A DNA stretch of 64,000 bases from Aquila chrysaetos chrysaetos (GCF_900496995.4 NC_044004.1:83087538-83151537); one strand, 5' to 3'; counted from the first letter of the stretch, positions 13,900 through 26,939 are shown. Made by a program: numbers and translations. Notes: generated by a model from the sequence alone, not told the origin.

Positions 13900-15600
13900 G
13901 TCCTGAAGTCACACAAAATAAATTGCTTGTTCCTGCACTTGCATTGGGAAACCCTCATCTCAGAACCATTAACTCATATCTCATCATAGAACAATGTTTT
14001 GTAAAAATAAAGTAGAAATACACAGCTGTTATTTAAACTAACAATCAAAAAACAGGTAAACTTAAGACTAAACTGCCCTAACACTGGAATAGGTCACTGA
14101 CTTAAAATATAACACTTAAGATAAAATTGAAGAGTAGTTGTGTTGTTAGAAGCAGCCATGCAAAAAGCCATCTTTACTCATATTATCTTAAAACATTAAC
14201 AGGATAAGCAATGAATTTTTTTCTAATATTTCTGTAGAAACAATATTATAGTTTTTGCTTCTACAAAAGTGATAGCTCCTGCATAGGACTAGAAAAACTA
14301 AAACAAAAAACCTGTGATTTTTTGAGTTGAAAACCTATAAGTAGACTTACCACATCTGAAGGTAGCTTGCCTGAGAAGTTCTTATTTATATTTCAACTGC
14401 TTTTTATATTAAGAAACACTAAAACAATTAATATGTACTAGAAATATTTAAAGTATTTTCTTTTACAGTATTTACAATTAAATAACCTCAATATTGCTTT
14501 TTTAGAATTTTTATTAACTAAACACAAAAGTTAAATTGTTATAACATTTAATATTTCAATTCTTTTCAGTTTTTTCCTAATAACATAAAGCATTAAAAAC
14601 CCTTTCCATATACTTAACTTTCAGTCAGCATAAAATAAAGCATAAATTTAAGAAATCTATTTATATTCAAAAAAACCTAAAAAGTCTCCTACTATTTTTT
14701 TCATTTTTTCAAACTAAAAAAAAGCACTTATTCATCAAAGTGCCCCGTGTGAGCATTTATATCCTAAGCCTGTTCCCTCCTGCACACTCATTGGTCTAAT
14801 TTCCATGAGCTAATCAAGCCAGGAATGCTTAAATTCACATGGGAAGGACCTACCTTCTTTTGTTTGTGGGTGGGGTTATTTTCTTAGTGAGACTTATTTT
14901 TTTTAATAAGGAAAAAAAGGCAAGTTTTATTTTTGGGGCTTTTTTTTGGAAGGAAGTTACAGAGGGTATCACACATTTGTTGTGAGTAGGATTAATTAAT
15001 GTATTAAGGATTTCTACAGAAATAACTCTTTAGTAGTAGTATTGAAGGAAAAAATAATTTTTTATTTTGAGCTAGTTTTTGAACTGGTTAAGCTTTAATT
15101 TTTTTTCTGAGGATTATGAGGTCAAATGTTCTGTGTTTTATATTTAATACAAGGTAAAGTACTGTTTTTTAAAAAATATTTCTCCTTTTTTATATCAAGT
15201 TCAAAAACATGAGGGTAGCTGTTGTTGGGATCACAGAAAATAAACTTGGGCTTCCTTTTCTTTTTTTTTTAAATTGTTTTTAAGTATAGAAAAAATATGT
15301 AAAAAGCTTCTTGTAAAAAATTTTTCTATGATAACTTTTTAAAGTTTTCCCTTTTGTGCCTAGTTGATGCATGGGTTAACTATGTCCTAAAAAAAAAAAA
15401 AAAATCCAAAAATGCTTCAATTTCAAGCAGTGTTTTTTCTTCTTATGGTAAATCAGAAAATTGGATTCTATTAAAAACTAAAGAAAAGAAAGAAAGATGT
15501 TATCTAGGTCACTAGTAAGGCATTAAGATGTTTCTCTTCAAATTACTTTTTTCTAATTTTTTTAATGAATTAAGCAGTATTTGTGGTTGCAGTGTTCATG
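13900..15600. other. AT-rich segment with a change of A/T skew
   Basis: Very AT-rich. Left of about 14.75 kb the plus strand tends to be A-rich; right of it the strand is T-rich, with many T runs between 14.88 and 15.6 kb. I looked for a long inverted repeat that would explain the flip and did not see one. No gene is visible. Confidence 0.5.
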
Positions 15601-18600
15601 GATGGAGTAAAATTTCATGTGATTATAGGTTGGGAATTTGGAGATGAGCAGCTGTGGGTTCCTGCTTTGCCCCGACCTAGATTTCCCTCTATCTTACCTA
15701 GTTACCTAGGTCAGTGGTTATTTATGTAATGAATGCTTGTTCTGGTGCTTTTGTGTTAAATGAGCTTTTAAGCTGAATGGTTCCTCTTGCAAGGAGCAGA
15801 GCCTGCAAGCCCTTAGATGGATTTGGCAAAACCACTCCTGTACCGGACTGCAATAATGGAAAAGAAGAAAAATACAGCTTACCTTGCTGCAGTCAGCCCC
15901 TGTCTGTTTCTGTGCCATCAAGAGCTGTAGAGTATTCAGAATGTCTGGGAGGTTTTACTTAAAATTCCTATAGTGTATTTGATGGCTAACATCTCACTTA
16001 AATTCTATGTGATTTCTTGGCCTTCAGTTGTTGCACAGAATTTGTCTTCCTGGACTTAACTCTTGCATTTCTGTAATTGAGAAGAGGGTCAGTGCTCTTC
16101 TCCTTTTAGGAAAAAAAGTAAGTCTCAAAGCCCAACACAAATATTTCTTTCTGGATTATGTTACAGACTCACAAATAATTTGCACACTGAGACATAGTAA
16201 CTGTGTCATCTTATTCAACAAAGTAGGGTGATGTTAGAATAAGCCTTGAAAAATGCTCTGTCATTTGCAGCTGTAGTGGGAGAATAACAATCCTAGTTGA
16301 TTCTGCTGGTGTGAAGCAATCTGTGTGGCACTAGAGGATTTTCAGTCTTAGCTTTACATGTGGTGGCATTCCTTTGCTGGCAGCACAAATGTATCACTGT
16401 GTTGAACCATCTGAAGGCAGGAAGTTTTTTGCAAATCCATTTTTAAAGGTCAAAACCAGCATATCCTGAGTAGTAGTAGTACCCAACTAGCAGAGACTTG
16501 TTTGAAATGACAAACTTTTTCCCTAAAGGTTGCTTAAATACCCCAAAAGTGTTGTTTTCAAATGAATACCCTTTAATGTCTTATGAGGATTACAGAGTAG
16601 AAGTGGAAAACAACTCCAACTTTACCTTCTCAGACTATACTTCATAGCTGAGTTTTAAGTCTTTGATTTACAAAAACATTGACCAAAACTAGCTGATGGC
16701 AGTATAGTGCTGAAGTGACAGTTTTCTAAGTTGTAGTCAAGCAATTGCAAATCCTTTCTGTTTTAAGTGGTTTTCCACACCTCTCAAGCCCTTCTTGTGT
16801 TGTATAAACATGATAGCTGTAAAAAAAAGTACCTTCAGCATTGAAGCAAGGGTTGGAAAAGCTTGCTAATCCTCCATCCTGAGTGCTATGTCTGCTAATG
16901 CCTTGAGCAGTTTTGTTCAGTCTTTGATCCATGATGTTAATATAGTTTCATTAACTGCTGAAAGAGTAAAAAAGATAGCCTCTTAGGTTTTTGTTCCATT
17001 GCAGCCCCAGGGTATCAAAGCTTGCCCCAAAATGTGGGAAAACATTTTTCCATACATCCTTTCTGAAGATTAGAAATGCTCACCAGCCATTTTACACAGG
17101 ACCAGAGCTAAGTAACAGCCTTCTCTGCAACTAGGCCATTGACTGTGGACTTGCTCTGTTGAGAAGGCTGAGAACTCAACTCAAGAAACGTTAGTGGGGT
17201 GGTGTGAGCACCGGGGAGCTGTGGTAAACGTCCCCCTCACCCCTCCCAATTAAGTTAGAGCTGTCCCTTTTAAAGTGTTTGCTTGGTGTGAAAAGCATTG
17301 TATATGGTAAAAACCACAGACTCTTAACTGCGAGTGGCAAGCTAGCCATGCAGATTAACACTTGAGATGTGTCTGTGATTTAATTTTTTCCTTGTTTTAA
17401 AAAAAGCTGTTAGTGACCAGGAGTGACAGCTGTCTTAAACCTGTGCTGTACATTATTTCTAAGCTCTGCCATCAGCTTGATGAATAAGAGAATCCCCAGC
17501 TGTCTTATGCCTAATGGAAACCTCTTCAGTGTGTCTTTTTGGATTGCACTCTCTATTTACTGAGTCTATATACTTGGTTACAAGTCTACCTTCTGGTCTG
17601 GCTGCTGCTAACAAGAGTGGTAATACTTCAGTAAGAAAAGAATCCAATGTCCGATTCTATCTAACCTAAAAATACAATGCAAGTTAGCATCATTTGTTAG
17701 AATGAGGGGCAGTAAGCACGCATGTTGTAGTTCAGATTCAGGATGAGAAACCTGCTGATATTTACAATTTGACTTAGTTTTCAGGTTTTGAGATGGGTTT
17801 GAGATTCAACAATTTCAAGATTTTTAACCCAGTCTGTTCAGGCCCTACATGTGCTTAATTAAAACAAGGTGTTATCATATAGAACTGTCTTGTTTCTAGA
17901 TTCCAGTTGTCGGTCAGGGTTTGGAGGTCTATGGTATTCCAAGGTTTTGATATATTTATGGGTGTCTTAACAATTACAAGGATCTGGAGGATCTGAGGAG
18001 CAAAACAATGCTTTTTTAACCCTGAGTTTGCAATCCTTTGAAGTTCTATTGCACACTTGCCTTTTCTGGCTGTAAAAGCATGAAAGGAATTCTTGTTACC
18101 TACCTCTGTAATACTCAACCCTTCCTTAGATTTGTTGCTCAGGCATCTTTTCCAGAATTATTCAGTGGTCATGCTGTCATAAGAAAAAGGAAATAAACAT
18201 CTTGGTTCTGTTAGGAGCAAGACACTACCTGTCAGTGCTGTGTTCTGTAAATTGCTTTGACTATTTACTTATATCAGTTCAATTTGACTGAATTCCATTC
18301 CTGCCTCATATATTTCAAGCTTCCCAGTAAGTGTGGGATTGATAATTAACATGCCAGATGCTATGCAAGGGCAGCATCCTTTGGAAAAGGCTGGCATCTT
18401 GCAGTTGGGGCAAATCTGTACCAGTGTTGCCACCTGGTGTGCAAGGTGGGGTGTGTTCTTTAACCAAAGAAAGGGGAAAGGCTTATTAGTCTTGTTTATT
18501 AAGACACAACAGGGTTTCCAGGGCGTTTCCTTGTATTTCTGCACTGTGCAGAAATGAAGGACTTGACATGAAGAGAAAGGGCAAAAAGGAAAATGACTTT

Positions 18601-19692
18601 GTGTTCCTTTGAGGGGAAGCACAGATTACATGAATGTATACTTTAAAGCATTGTTATGTCTGGGTGGTTTGCTTTGGTACAGACTTCCTTCTTACGAGTT
18701 TCAGCATGACAGAGATATTGCAGGAATGTGCTCTTCAGAGTTTTTAGTCATCTGCTTTGTTGCGACAGCCCCTGGAAATACATGGATCTGTCTTCAGTGC
18801 AAGCAGTGCACATCTGAGCTGTAGATGAGAGAAGTAAGAGTCAAGACAACAACCTGGCTGTATTTAAGAAATAATTGAAAAAAAATCCACCTTCAAACCC
18901 TTGTGTTTTCCATTGGGTACGTCGATAGATCTCACTGCACGTGACTAATAAAAGAAAGCTTTACACTACACCATGGGGTTTTCTAGGCAGATCCCCACTG
19001 TCTGTCTGTGAGGATGTCCTGCTCCATTGCACATCTGGAACAGCTTCCCTGGGAGTGGCAGCATCAACTGGGATGTTCCACCAGTCCTCGCAAGGCTGCT
19101 ACATCTGCCTGGCAAGGCCACCCAGACTGGTAATCTTGTTTCTGCAAACCAGGCTGCACGCTTGTGGTCCTTATTTTGGGTCATGATCCAGAATGACTAT
19201 TCCTGACTGAAGTCAGGAAAAGCACAAGCAAGAAAGCAAGAATATTTCCTGATACTACAGTGAATCCTTCTTGATAAATTTTCTTTGTGAACGTAAGCCA
19301 ATATTGGTACAATCTTAACTTAAAGATTGATCCCTCCTTCTAAGGAAGACTAGTCTGAGAGTGTCCCTATGATAGGCTCGCTGAAATCTGCTGTTGGCTT
19401 GTGTCCATCACAGGAAACACACCCCACAGTCAAAAAACTTAGTGAGTGGTTGTGCTGGATAGCCTGAGAGGGACAACAGAGCTGCGGTCAGCAATAAATG
19501 TCATTATTCTACCTCAGAAGTAACCTGGCTTAGAGTAACCATTTTCTGGATGAATATGTCGAGACCTCTTGTAGGATTTATGCTCCTCAGTCAATTGTTG
19601 ATATGTTCTCACCTGTTTTTGTTGGGACAGATTGTAAACCATCTCAGAGAGTAGGCTTTGGTGCTACAAGCCCCAATACTGGGGTTTTTATC

Positions 19693-19719
19693 AAAAAAAA
19701 AAAAAAAAAAAAAAAAAAA
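19693..19719. repeat. Poly(A) run, 27 bases
   Basis: An uninterrupted A homopolymer in otherwise mixed sequence. It may be the tail of a retrotransposed copy on the plus strand, but the upstream sequence was not recognised and no flanking duplication was identified. Confidence 0.8.
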
Positions 19720-22700
19720 GGACTCAGAAGACTTACTTTTGTCATTGTTCTCATATCTCTGTAAACTTTCCATAAAGCAAAAAATTTCCTGTCCTAAATC
19801 AAGAAAGGTGTGGTAGGACAGGAGCTGAAAGTTGGGGCTTAATTCAGTTAGACAAGCTTAGATATCTGTGGGTGTCCTACCTGGCTTACAGCAGCCAGGG
19901 CAGGGTGGCACAGATTTCTCCTGGTCCCTGTTACATGTCTGCTGGCACTGTGAACCATCTTTGTGAGCATTAGATTTCCACATTCAGGCAAATGAAGTGA
20001 GAACCCAGTCTCTGAACCATGGGGTTCTGGTATATTTTAAGGTAACTCTCCACCTGTCTCTTCCAGGGTAACTGTCCTCCTCTGTGTAAAATAATCCGGT
20101 ATTAACTGAACAGGCAAGAGAAATATTTAAGTAAATCTAACTACGTATATATAGCTGTATATAATTTCATTAAATACTTGTTTAACTAGGACCTGGCATG
20201 CTGGGATTTCACTACTGAGAATTGAGACTCCTTGTTTCTCTCACCTACTCAGTAAATACATCTATTAACTCTACGTGTGCATATACACACAATGTGCCAA
20301 ACAATCTCAGCTTTGTTTATCTAGTCTCTTTCTTCATGTGTGTTTTCTTGAGGCCAAACAAACTGACCACTTGATTATCTAAGCGTTAACCATTCACCCT
20401 TTCTCACAGACTTGCTTTTTAGACTTAGAAGTTTCTATTCCCTCCACCCTTGCAACTTTGAGGAAAAGTCATTCTGGTCACACTTGGGCTCTGCCTTCCC
20501 TGGGTTACAGCCCAAGACAGAGGTACCCTGCTGCCTGATGTGCTGCTGGAGACTAGCAAAATATTCTACCTCAGCATGCTAGTGCTTTGGTATGAGGTGT
20601 AGATCAGAGCTCACCTTAAAGCAGACTGCCTCAAAATCACTCCCTTTCCTCCAGTGAGTGGTCACTCTTTCTCAGTATGACTGAAGAAGTAACACCCAAA
20701 GGCTGCACTGAGCTGCCTTGAAGTGCTGCTCAGTTTGATTTTAACTGTTTTCTTATTGTCCAGGACGGCATGGAAGAAAGCAATACTGTGGCGGGGATTG
20801 CATGTTGTGGTGCACAAACACATTTTGGTGCCAGAAAGAATATCAACCCAGTACAGGTACTGGGATACTACCTATGTAAACGCTTTCATTTGAGCTTCCA
20901 GTGTGCACAGAAATTACCCAATATGCTTAGGCAGGGCAATGAGAATGGGATGAGGAATTAGCAGAATGTATTCCACAGGCTGCTAAGGAGAGCTACTCCA
21001 GTGTACTCCAGTTGTCCCAAGTCATTCCTTTTGAATTCATCTACCAGTCTGTGTCGTCATTCAAACCCACAAGAAGTTAAGAGGCAACACCAGAGCTGAC
21101 CCATGTTTGCTTCTTATTTTTCTTGGAGAGCAATGTTAAAGAACACTTAGTAAAGGCACGTTGAACAGTGTATTGCATCATCTTTCAGCAGCAGAAAGAC
21201 TTTGGTTGTTCAGTCATAAATAAGTGCTGGTGTTAAAAAGATAAGCATATATCTTGTGACAAAATAAAATTCTGCCTTAATTCCAGTATTTTTCTCCACG
21301 GTCCCCAGGAGTTCTCTGCATGTTTCTGTGTGTGAAGGAAGCCTTTGCTCTAGGCGGATAATGAGTTGTGAATCTGGTTTCCACAACAACCAACTGCAAA
21401 CATGCCTAGCGTATTATGCCAGTAGGGACTTAAAACTAGTGCCTTGCTTGTCTGAAGCAATGCTGCTGAAGTGTTACCTTCTACAGATTTTCTTGCAGAT
21501 TTTTCACATTTTCTGATTATCTGGAAATTTTCTTGCAGAGTGCTGTGGAGGTAACTTTCTCTACATCAGTTAACGCAGAGTAAGGTGTTATTTTTCCCTA
21601 TGGTATCTTCACTGTCAGAGCGGTAAAATATCAGGTAGGTACTTAGCTGTTTACAGTTCTTAATAATACCTTCTTAGAACATATTTTGCCTCTGGGTTAA
21701 GCAATTCCTGAGTAACTCTATATAAAATGTGTGATATTGCAAGTACTGATATTGCAATATTTGACATTGCAAGTACATTGATCTCCTCTTACCCAAACTT
21801 TTTAGGCTATTCACTTTTGTTATGCTTTAGCAAGCAAGGACTATATTGCTAAGGCACTGAAAGTAGCAATTTAAGATACCTGTCAGTTGCCACTTGATCA
21901 TTTAAGCCAATTGAGGTAAAAAAGAAACTACCTACACAAGCATGGTGAGCACTCTGACCTGGTAGTACCACACACAACTTAAACCATGAAATCTAGGTGG
22001 AAGAAGTGAATTCTGTGGATGTGAGAGCAAGTCAAGAGTGAGTAACAGCACATCAGAATGTGGGCAGGCTGGCCTGAAGCAACAGAAGACTTCTTGAGCT
22101 TCGGTTTGGCCTCTGTCTCAAGTCAGGCAGCTGCTCCAAGCTCTGGAGGGGATATTAACAAGTGGAAGTCTGCTAAGTAAATGGTATTTATGACTGTAAA
22201 ATCAGGTAAAAGACGGGATCAGTTAAAAGTGGGGATTTAACAGTCTTGCAGACAAGGAGCCATAGAGTTCACCTGGGCACCCAAGAAGTTGTGCTGTGTA
22301 TCCAGAGCCGCCTTATACTTCAGGAGACAGACCAAAGATGAAGGTATTGTCAGGGCTGTAGCAGTCATTAGGACTAAGTATTAGCTCATGTTTGTAGTTA
22401 CAAAGATAAAGCCTTGACCAGATGTCTCCACAGTGTCTGGGGCAGTGTTGCTTTGACATAAATGCACACAAAGAGTGTGCAATAGGCATGTGTGCACTGC
22501 CCTTCCTAGGCCTGGCTGCTCCTGCAGAGGTGGCTGTGGTGGCATTTTTTGCAGCAGGTTTTGGACAGTCTGCTTAGCTCCTGAACCCGGAGCATCTGGA
22601 AAGAAATATCCACCTGTGCTGTGTAGCTGAAAATCTCTGGATCTGGCTATGTGTTACTAGAGAGGAATCTAAACTAGCTTGTGCATGGCTTTGTAGCAGC

Positions 22701-22769
22701 ATCTCAGCACTTACTGTATATAGACAGACTTCCCGGCTGCTGAATGATTTGGCAGAAAAAAGAAATGCC

Positions 22770-22773
22770 TTGC
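22770..22773. repeat. Target-site duplication TTGC (left copy)
   Basis: The four bases before the left LTR match the four bases after the right LTR (30800-30803). Four-base duplications are typical of gammaretrovirus-type integrases. Confidence 0.85.
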
Positions 22774-23540
22774 TGTTACCAAAAAGCTCGGAATGAAGAA
22801 CTTATCAACACCAATTTAGTGTAGATAAGCAGACACTTCTTTATTGACGGCCGGGTGCGCGGGCGAGTCCTCTCACGAACCACGCACACCTGTCTTCAAA
22901 ACAATACACCTTATATTAAGACTTATCGATACATATTCATTAGATTTCCAAGAAAAGTTATACATATTCATTAGATTTTTGGGAAATCATTAGCATATGT
23001 GAATATCTTTTACGCAGGCGTAGTGAAGGTCTCTCCGAGGCGTGGTAAGTCTTGGAGGCGGGTAGCTTTTGACCAGGAGGTGTGTTTTGGTATTATAATG
23101 AAGCAAAGTTCGTCTAGAGTTTATGATTTCTTCACCGATGTTATGGCAACAGGTGCAATCCATCCTTTTTGACAGTAGCTATGCAGTTATCTCTAACGGC
23201 TCTAGCCAGGGACCTTCCAGGAGCTTTGTACTGCACATTCTATCTTTGGGGATCGGCCGCTGCGTTCCAAACAGGCCGTTGTCAGGTAACGTACTGACAA
23301 CTCTTACACCACCCCGTTGTCAGGTATTTCTTTATCTTGTTATTTAAGTTCTAAATGTTCCTACTAGATGATTTTAGTCAATTTCTCCGGCCTTGATACG
23401 GGGCTATACAGGGGATTTTACAGCAGACACTGGTTGGTGGTTAAATATATAAAATACAACATACATATGATTTTGCTAAAATATTAAAACTAAATATGAT
23501 TAATTCTAACTAATAACAAATTAATGACAAATCAGTAACA
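22774..23540 (-). repeat. 3' LTR of the ERV (767 bp)
   Basis: Matches 30033-30799 base for base by eye, at a constant offset of 7259. Ends are TGTTAC and GTAACA. In the element's sense it carries a TATA-like CTTAATATAAGG (22909-22920) and the polyadenylation signal AATAAA (22840-22845). Upstream of the TATA (about 22928-22985) is an imperfect direct duplication of a motif containing ATTCATTAGATTT, a usual place for enhancer repeats. Confidence 0.96.
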
Positions 23541-23553
23541 TTTCCCCCCTTTG
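23541..23553 (-). other. Polypurine tract of the ERV
   Basis: In the element's sense the sequence AAAGGGGGGAAA directly precedes the 3' LTR. It is the expected primer for plus-strand DNA synthesis. It appears intact. Confidence 0.9.
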
Positions 23554-23600
23554 AAAGTGTTGAAAATTATTTCAATACTTTCACATCATCTATCTAATAT

Positions 23601-23796
23601 TTATTTATTATTATTCTGAGAGTCAATATTTGTTTCGGCATATACTGGTGGTGGACTGTATTCTGGTGAAACAATTGGAACCTTTCTCATGATCATGCAA
23701 TTTACTGTAATTCTATTGGTAAATTGTTTCTTCAGACATTTTTTTTCAGGAATGCTAATCAATTGGTTTGTTTCTACTTGTCTTTTTGTTCCTGAT
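23601..23796 (-). pseudogene. env: Remnant of env: transmembrane-subunit cytoplasmic tail
   Basis: Between the integrase end and the polypurine tract there is room for only a few hundred bases. One reading frame stays open for about 65 codons and ends at TAA (23601-23603). It has a Cys/Lys-rich start followed by a proline/tyrosine-rich end (SPEYSPPPVYAETN), resembling the intracellular tail of a retroviral transmembrane protein. The surface subunit, fusion region and membrane anchor are absent, so env was lost by an internal deletion. The assignment rests on position and composition, not on a database match. Confidence 0.5.
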
Positions 23797-23929
23797 TATC
23801 AAATCAGTCCAGGTTTCTATTATCATTATCTGCTAAACTAATATAAAAAAAACAAACACAAACAGATATGAAAAATTAGACATGTTTCAGAGTCAGTTTT
23901 AAAGTTTTTGGATCCCGGCTAATTTTTCA

Positions 23930-24780
23930 TGGAGTAGGTGTTTTCTTCACTTGAATGTAGTATATCCAAACATCTGATTTTGTAATTCTAATAGCTGTAA
24001 AGGTGGTTAACAGTATCTGGAAGGGTCTTTTTCAATGTTCCTGCAGGGTTCGGAAGTCCACGTTTTCACATAGACATAGTCTCCTGGTTGTAAGTTATGC
24101 ACCGGAACTTCCAGGGATAATGGTCTATTCTACACCACTGCTCTCCGAATTGCAGTCAAAGTTTTTCCTAAGGAAAGCAAATAGTTATACACATCTTGTT
24201 TTCCTTTTACCTGCATGTTCGGGTTTGGTTCTGGAGATTCATAAGGTTTCCCATACAATAATTCATAAGGACTGACTGAGGTTCCACTCTTTGGCTGTAT
24301 TCTGATTCGTAATAATGTCAATGGAAGTGTTTGAGGTCATTTTAAATTAGTCTCTTGACAAATTTTGCTTATTTGTCTTTTAAAGGTTTGATTCATTCTT
24401 TCTACTTTCCCACTGGATTGTGGCCTCCATGGGGTATGTAAATCCCATGTGATACCCAGAATTTTGTTAACATTTTGGACCACTTCTGCAACAAAGTGTG
24501 GACCTCTGTCAGAAGAAATTCTAATAGGAACTTTAAACCTTGGAATTATTTTTCGTAGTAACCATTTTACTACTTCTTTTGTTCGTGTGGAACGACAGGG
24601 AAAAGCTTCTGGCCATCCTGTAAAAGTATCAACCCCCACCAGGATGTACCGATACCCATTCTGTCTAGGTAGTTCTAAAAAATCTACTTGCCAATAATCT
24701 CCAGGCTCTGTACTAGATTTTATTCGACCTCTTTGAACCTTTTTCCTGATTATTGGATTATTTTTCAAACATACTTCACA
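23930..24780 (-). pseudogene. pol: Retroviral integrase (interrupted)
   Basis: Integrase inserts the viral DNA into the host chromosome. 24337-24768 carries the catalytic core. The acidic triad is visible: Asp in WQVDFLELP, Asp in SSDRGPHF, and Glu in GKVERMNQT, the last two separated by 35 residues. A CEVC pair just upstream is the end of the N-terminal zinc-binding domain. 24130-24321 continues in the same frame after a stop, with the SPYELLYGKP block. Further sequence to about 23930 resembles the C-terminal strand domain (LQPGDYVYVK, then DVWIYYIQVKK) but is broken by stops and frame changes. Non-functional in this copy. Confidence 0.93.
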
Positions 24781-24798
24781 TTTTGTAGTTATTTTTTT

Positions 24799-25626
24799 TT
24801 AGCTATTCTTAACATTCTGAGTGATACCACTTGTTTTTTGTAAGGAAGTTATTAAGGCTTCTGTTTTCCAGTGACACTCCTGATGCTTTGTTTGAATTAT
24901 TTCTCTCATCAAAAAGGGTGGAACTACTACTTGTCCTTTAGGTGTTACCCACCATCTGGCTAGGTTTTTCTTAGCATTTAATAATTGACCTAGCTTATCA
25001 TCTTCCTCTGAGTATTTTCGTTTTTCCCTAGGGAGAGTTACTGTTTTGGAGGGAATTAATGCTATTTGCAATGTTCGTTCTTTTGTTATCTTTCTTGTTG
25101 TTTGGTCGGCTAAATTATTTCCAGTGATTTCCTTTGTGTTTCTAATTTGATGTGTTTTACAGTGTATGATTGTTACCTGATCTGGTTTCTGAACTGTTTG
25201 TAATAATTGTAAAATTTCATCTTGGTGTTTAATATTTGATCCCTGGGAGGACAATAATCTTCTTTCTTTCCACAGTGCTGCATGGACATGTACCACTTCA
25301 AAAGCATACTTTGAATTTGTCCAAATATTTACTTTCTTCTCCTCGCTTAGTTCTAAAGCTCGAATCAAAGTAATAAGTTCTGCTTTCTGAGCTGAGGTGG
25401 TACTTGGCAATGCTTCTGCTTCTATAACTGTGGTGTCTGTTGTTACCGCATATCCAGTGTATCGAACTCCTTGTTCTATAAAGCTGCTACCATCTGTATA
25501 CAGGTCCCAGTCCGGTCGCTCCAATGGTACATCCTTTAAATCTTCACGACTGGAATAAACATACTCAATAGCAGCCAGGCAATCATGTTCCAATTGTCCT
25601 TCTTCCTGTATGGAACTTAAAAACAC
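24799..25626 (-). pseudogene. pol: Retroviral RNase H and connection to integrase (longest surviving pol frame)
   Basis: An open run of 275 codons. RNase H removes genomic RNA from the RNA/DNA hybrid. Visible motifs are DLYTDGSS (first acidic residue), QKAELITL (Glu), WTNSKYAF (third acidic position, which reads Asn here) and HCKTHQ followed by NNLADQ (His and final Asp). The Asn suggests a further inactivating change. The C-terminal portion leads into the zinc-binding region of integrase, with a stop before 24780. Confidence 0.93.
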
Positions 25627-25629
25627 AGC

Positions 25630-26930
25630 TGGATTTGCCAGGTTAGTTGCTTTTAAAATTACATCATCTTGTTAATATTACTTGGTACTTCATCATTCTG
25701 CTCAGAGATAGCTAGTGTCCCCCCTTTTGTTCTAGAACAGTTTTCACCATGTGTGGGATATAGACTGTTATTGTTTTTCCCAAAGTCAATTTCCGAGGTT
25801 CTTGTATAATCATCACTGTTGCAGCCACTGTTCTAAGACAATTTGGCCACCCTTTACTCACTGTGTCCAGTTGTTTGGAGAAGTAGCCAACTGGTCATTT
25901 CCAGCTCCCCATTTTCTGGGTTAACACACCAAGTGCCAGGTGTTGTCTTTCATGAACGAACAGCTGAAAACCTTTAGTTAAATCAGGGAGGCCTAAAGCA
26001 GGTGTAGACATTAAAGCGTGTTTTAACTCTGTAAAGGCCCTTTGCTGTTTTGGACCCCACACAAAGGAAGAGTTCTTTTGGGCCTCATATAACGGTTTAG
26101 CTATTAGACCGTAGTTCATGATCTAAAGACGACACCACCCTGCCATTCCCAAGAACGCTCTAAGTTCATGGATATTTTTCGGCTCAGGTATACTACAGAT
26201 GGTTTCTTTGCGATCTTTTCCCAATTGTCTCTGCCCTTTCGAAATCTCAAAGCCCAGATATATCACAGTCTGACATGCTATTTGAGCTTTTTCCTGGATA
26301 TCTTGTACCTATTTAGTCCCAGAAAATTCAAGACATCAATGGTTACCTGTATGCAGGTAGATCTTTCTTCTGTAGCAATCAATATGTCATCCACATATTG
26401 TAGAAGGAAATGTTCAGGCCTTGGTTTGTCCTGTTTCCAGATTTCAAGCTCTTTTGCCAGCTGGTTTCCAAAAATTGTCAGGCTATTTTTAAATTCTTGG
26501 GTTAGTCTTGTCCATGTCAGCTACATCTTTTGCCCAGTTTCTGGATTTTCCCATTCGAAAGCAAACAACTTTCTGCTTTCCTTCTCCAAGGGTATGCAAA
26601 AGAAAGCATTTTTTTTAGATCAAGCACTGTAAACCACTGATGAGTCTCCTTTAACGCTGTTAACAATGTATAAGGATTTGTAACCACAGGATATATGTCT
26701 TTGGCTATTTGATTCACTGCTCTCAAATCTTGCACTAACCTGTATTCTCCCGAGGGTTTTCTAACTGGTAAAATAGGAGTATTATATTCAGATTCACATT
26801 CCTCCAAAATTTTATACTTCAAAAATTTGTCAATCAATTTCTTTAACTCTTGTTTAACTTCTGGTTTAATTGGGTATTGTTTAATTTTTACTGTTCTTGT
26901 ATCTTTTTTTTTTTTTTAGATCTCTTTTTT
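25630..26930 (-). pseudogene. pol: Retroviral reverse transcriptase (interrupted, pieces in all three frames)
   Basis: 26517-26837 holds the start of the polymerase domain, with ILPVRKPSGEYRLVQDLRAVN and WFTVLDLKK, after which the frame shifts. The YVDD active-site motif is encoded at 26386-26397 in a different frame. 25895-26119 (third frame) is the thumb/connection region (FVWGPKQQRAFTELK). YVDD and the LVQDLRAVNQ block are typical of gammaretrovirus-like polymerases. At least two frameshifts separate these pieces. Confidence 0.93.
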
Positions 26931-26939
26931 TACAGGTGC

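Larger units (their letters stand above)
8812..22773. other. Intergenic region without a recognisable gene
   Basis: Reading both strands I found no exon-like run with family resemblance; all open frames are short (up to about 115 codons). Notable composition: an A run near 9220-9239, a C run near 12400, a strongly AT-rich stretch at about 13.9-15.6 kb, and a 27-base A run at 19693-19719 that may be the tail of a retrotransposed sequence. Old diverged repeats or a non-coding RNA cannot be excluded by eye. Confidence 0.55.

Noticed and set aside
8812-22773. CXCL9/10/11-like chemokine genes next to SDAD1, as in mammals
   Set aside because: No CXC-containing exon or signal-peptide exon of that type was found on either strand in this interval.
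23123-23347. 74-codon plus-strand frame occurring twice (also 30382-30606)
   Set aside because: It is duplicated only because it lies in both LTRs, antisense to the element. No motif supports a protein.
26168-26632. 154-codon plus-strand frame inside the ERV
   Set aside because: It is the antisense of the reverse transcriptase region that contains YVDD.
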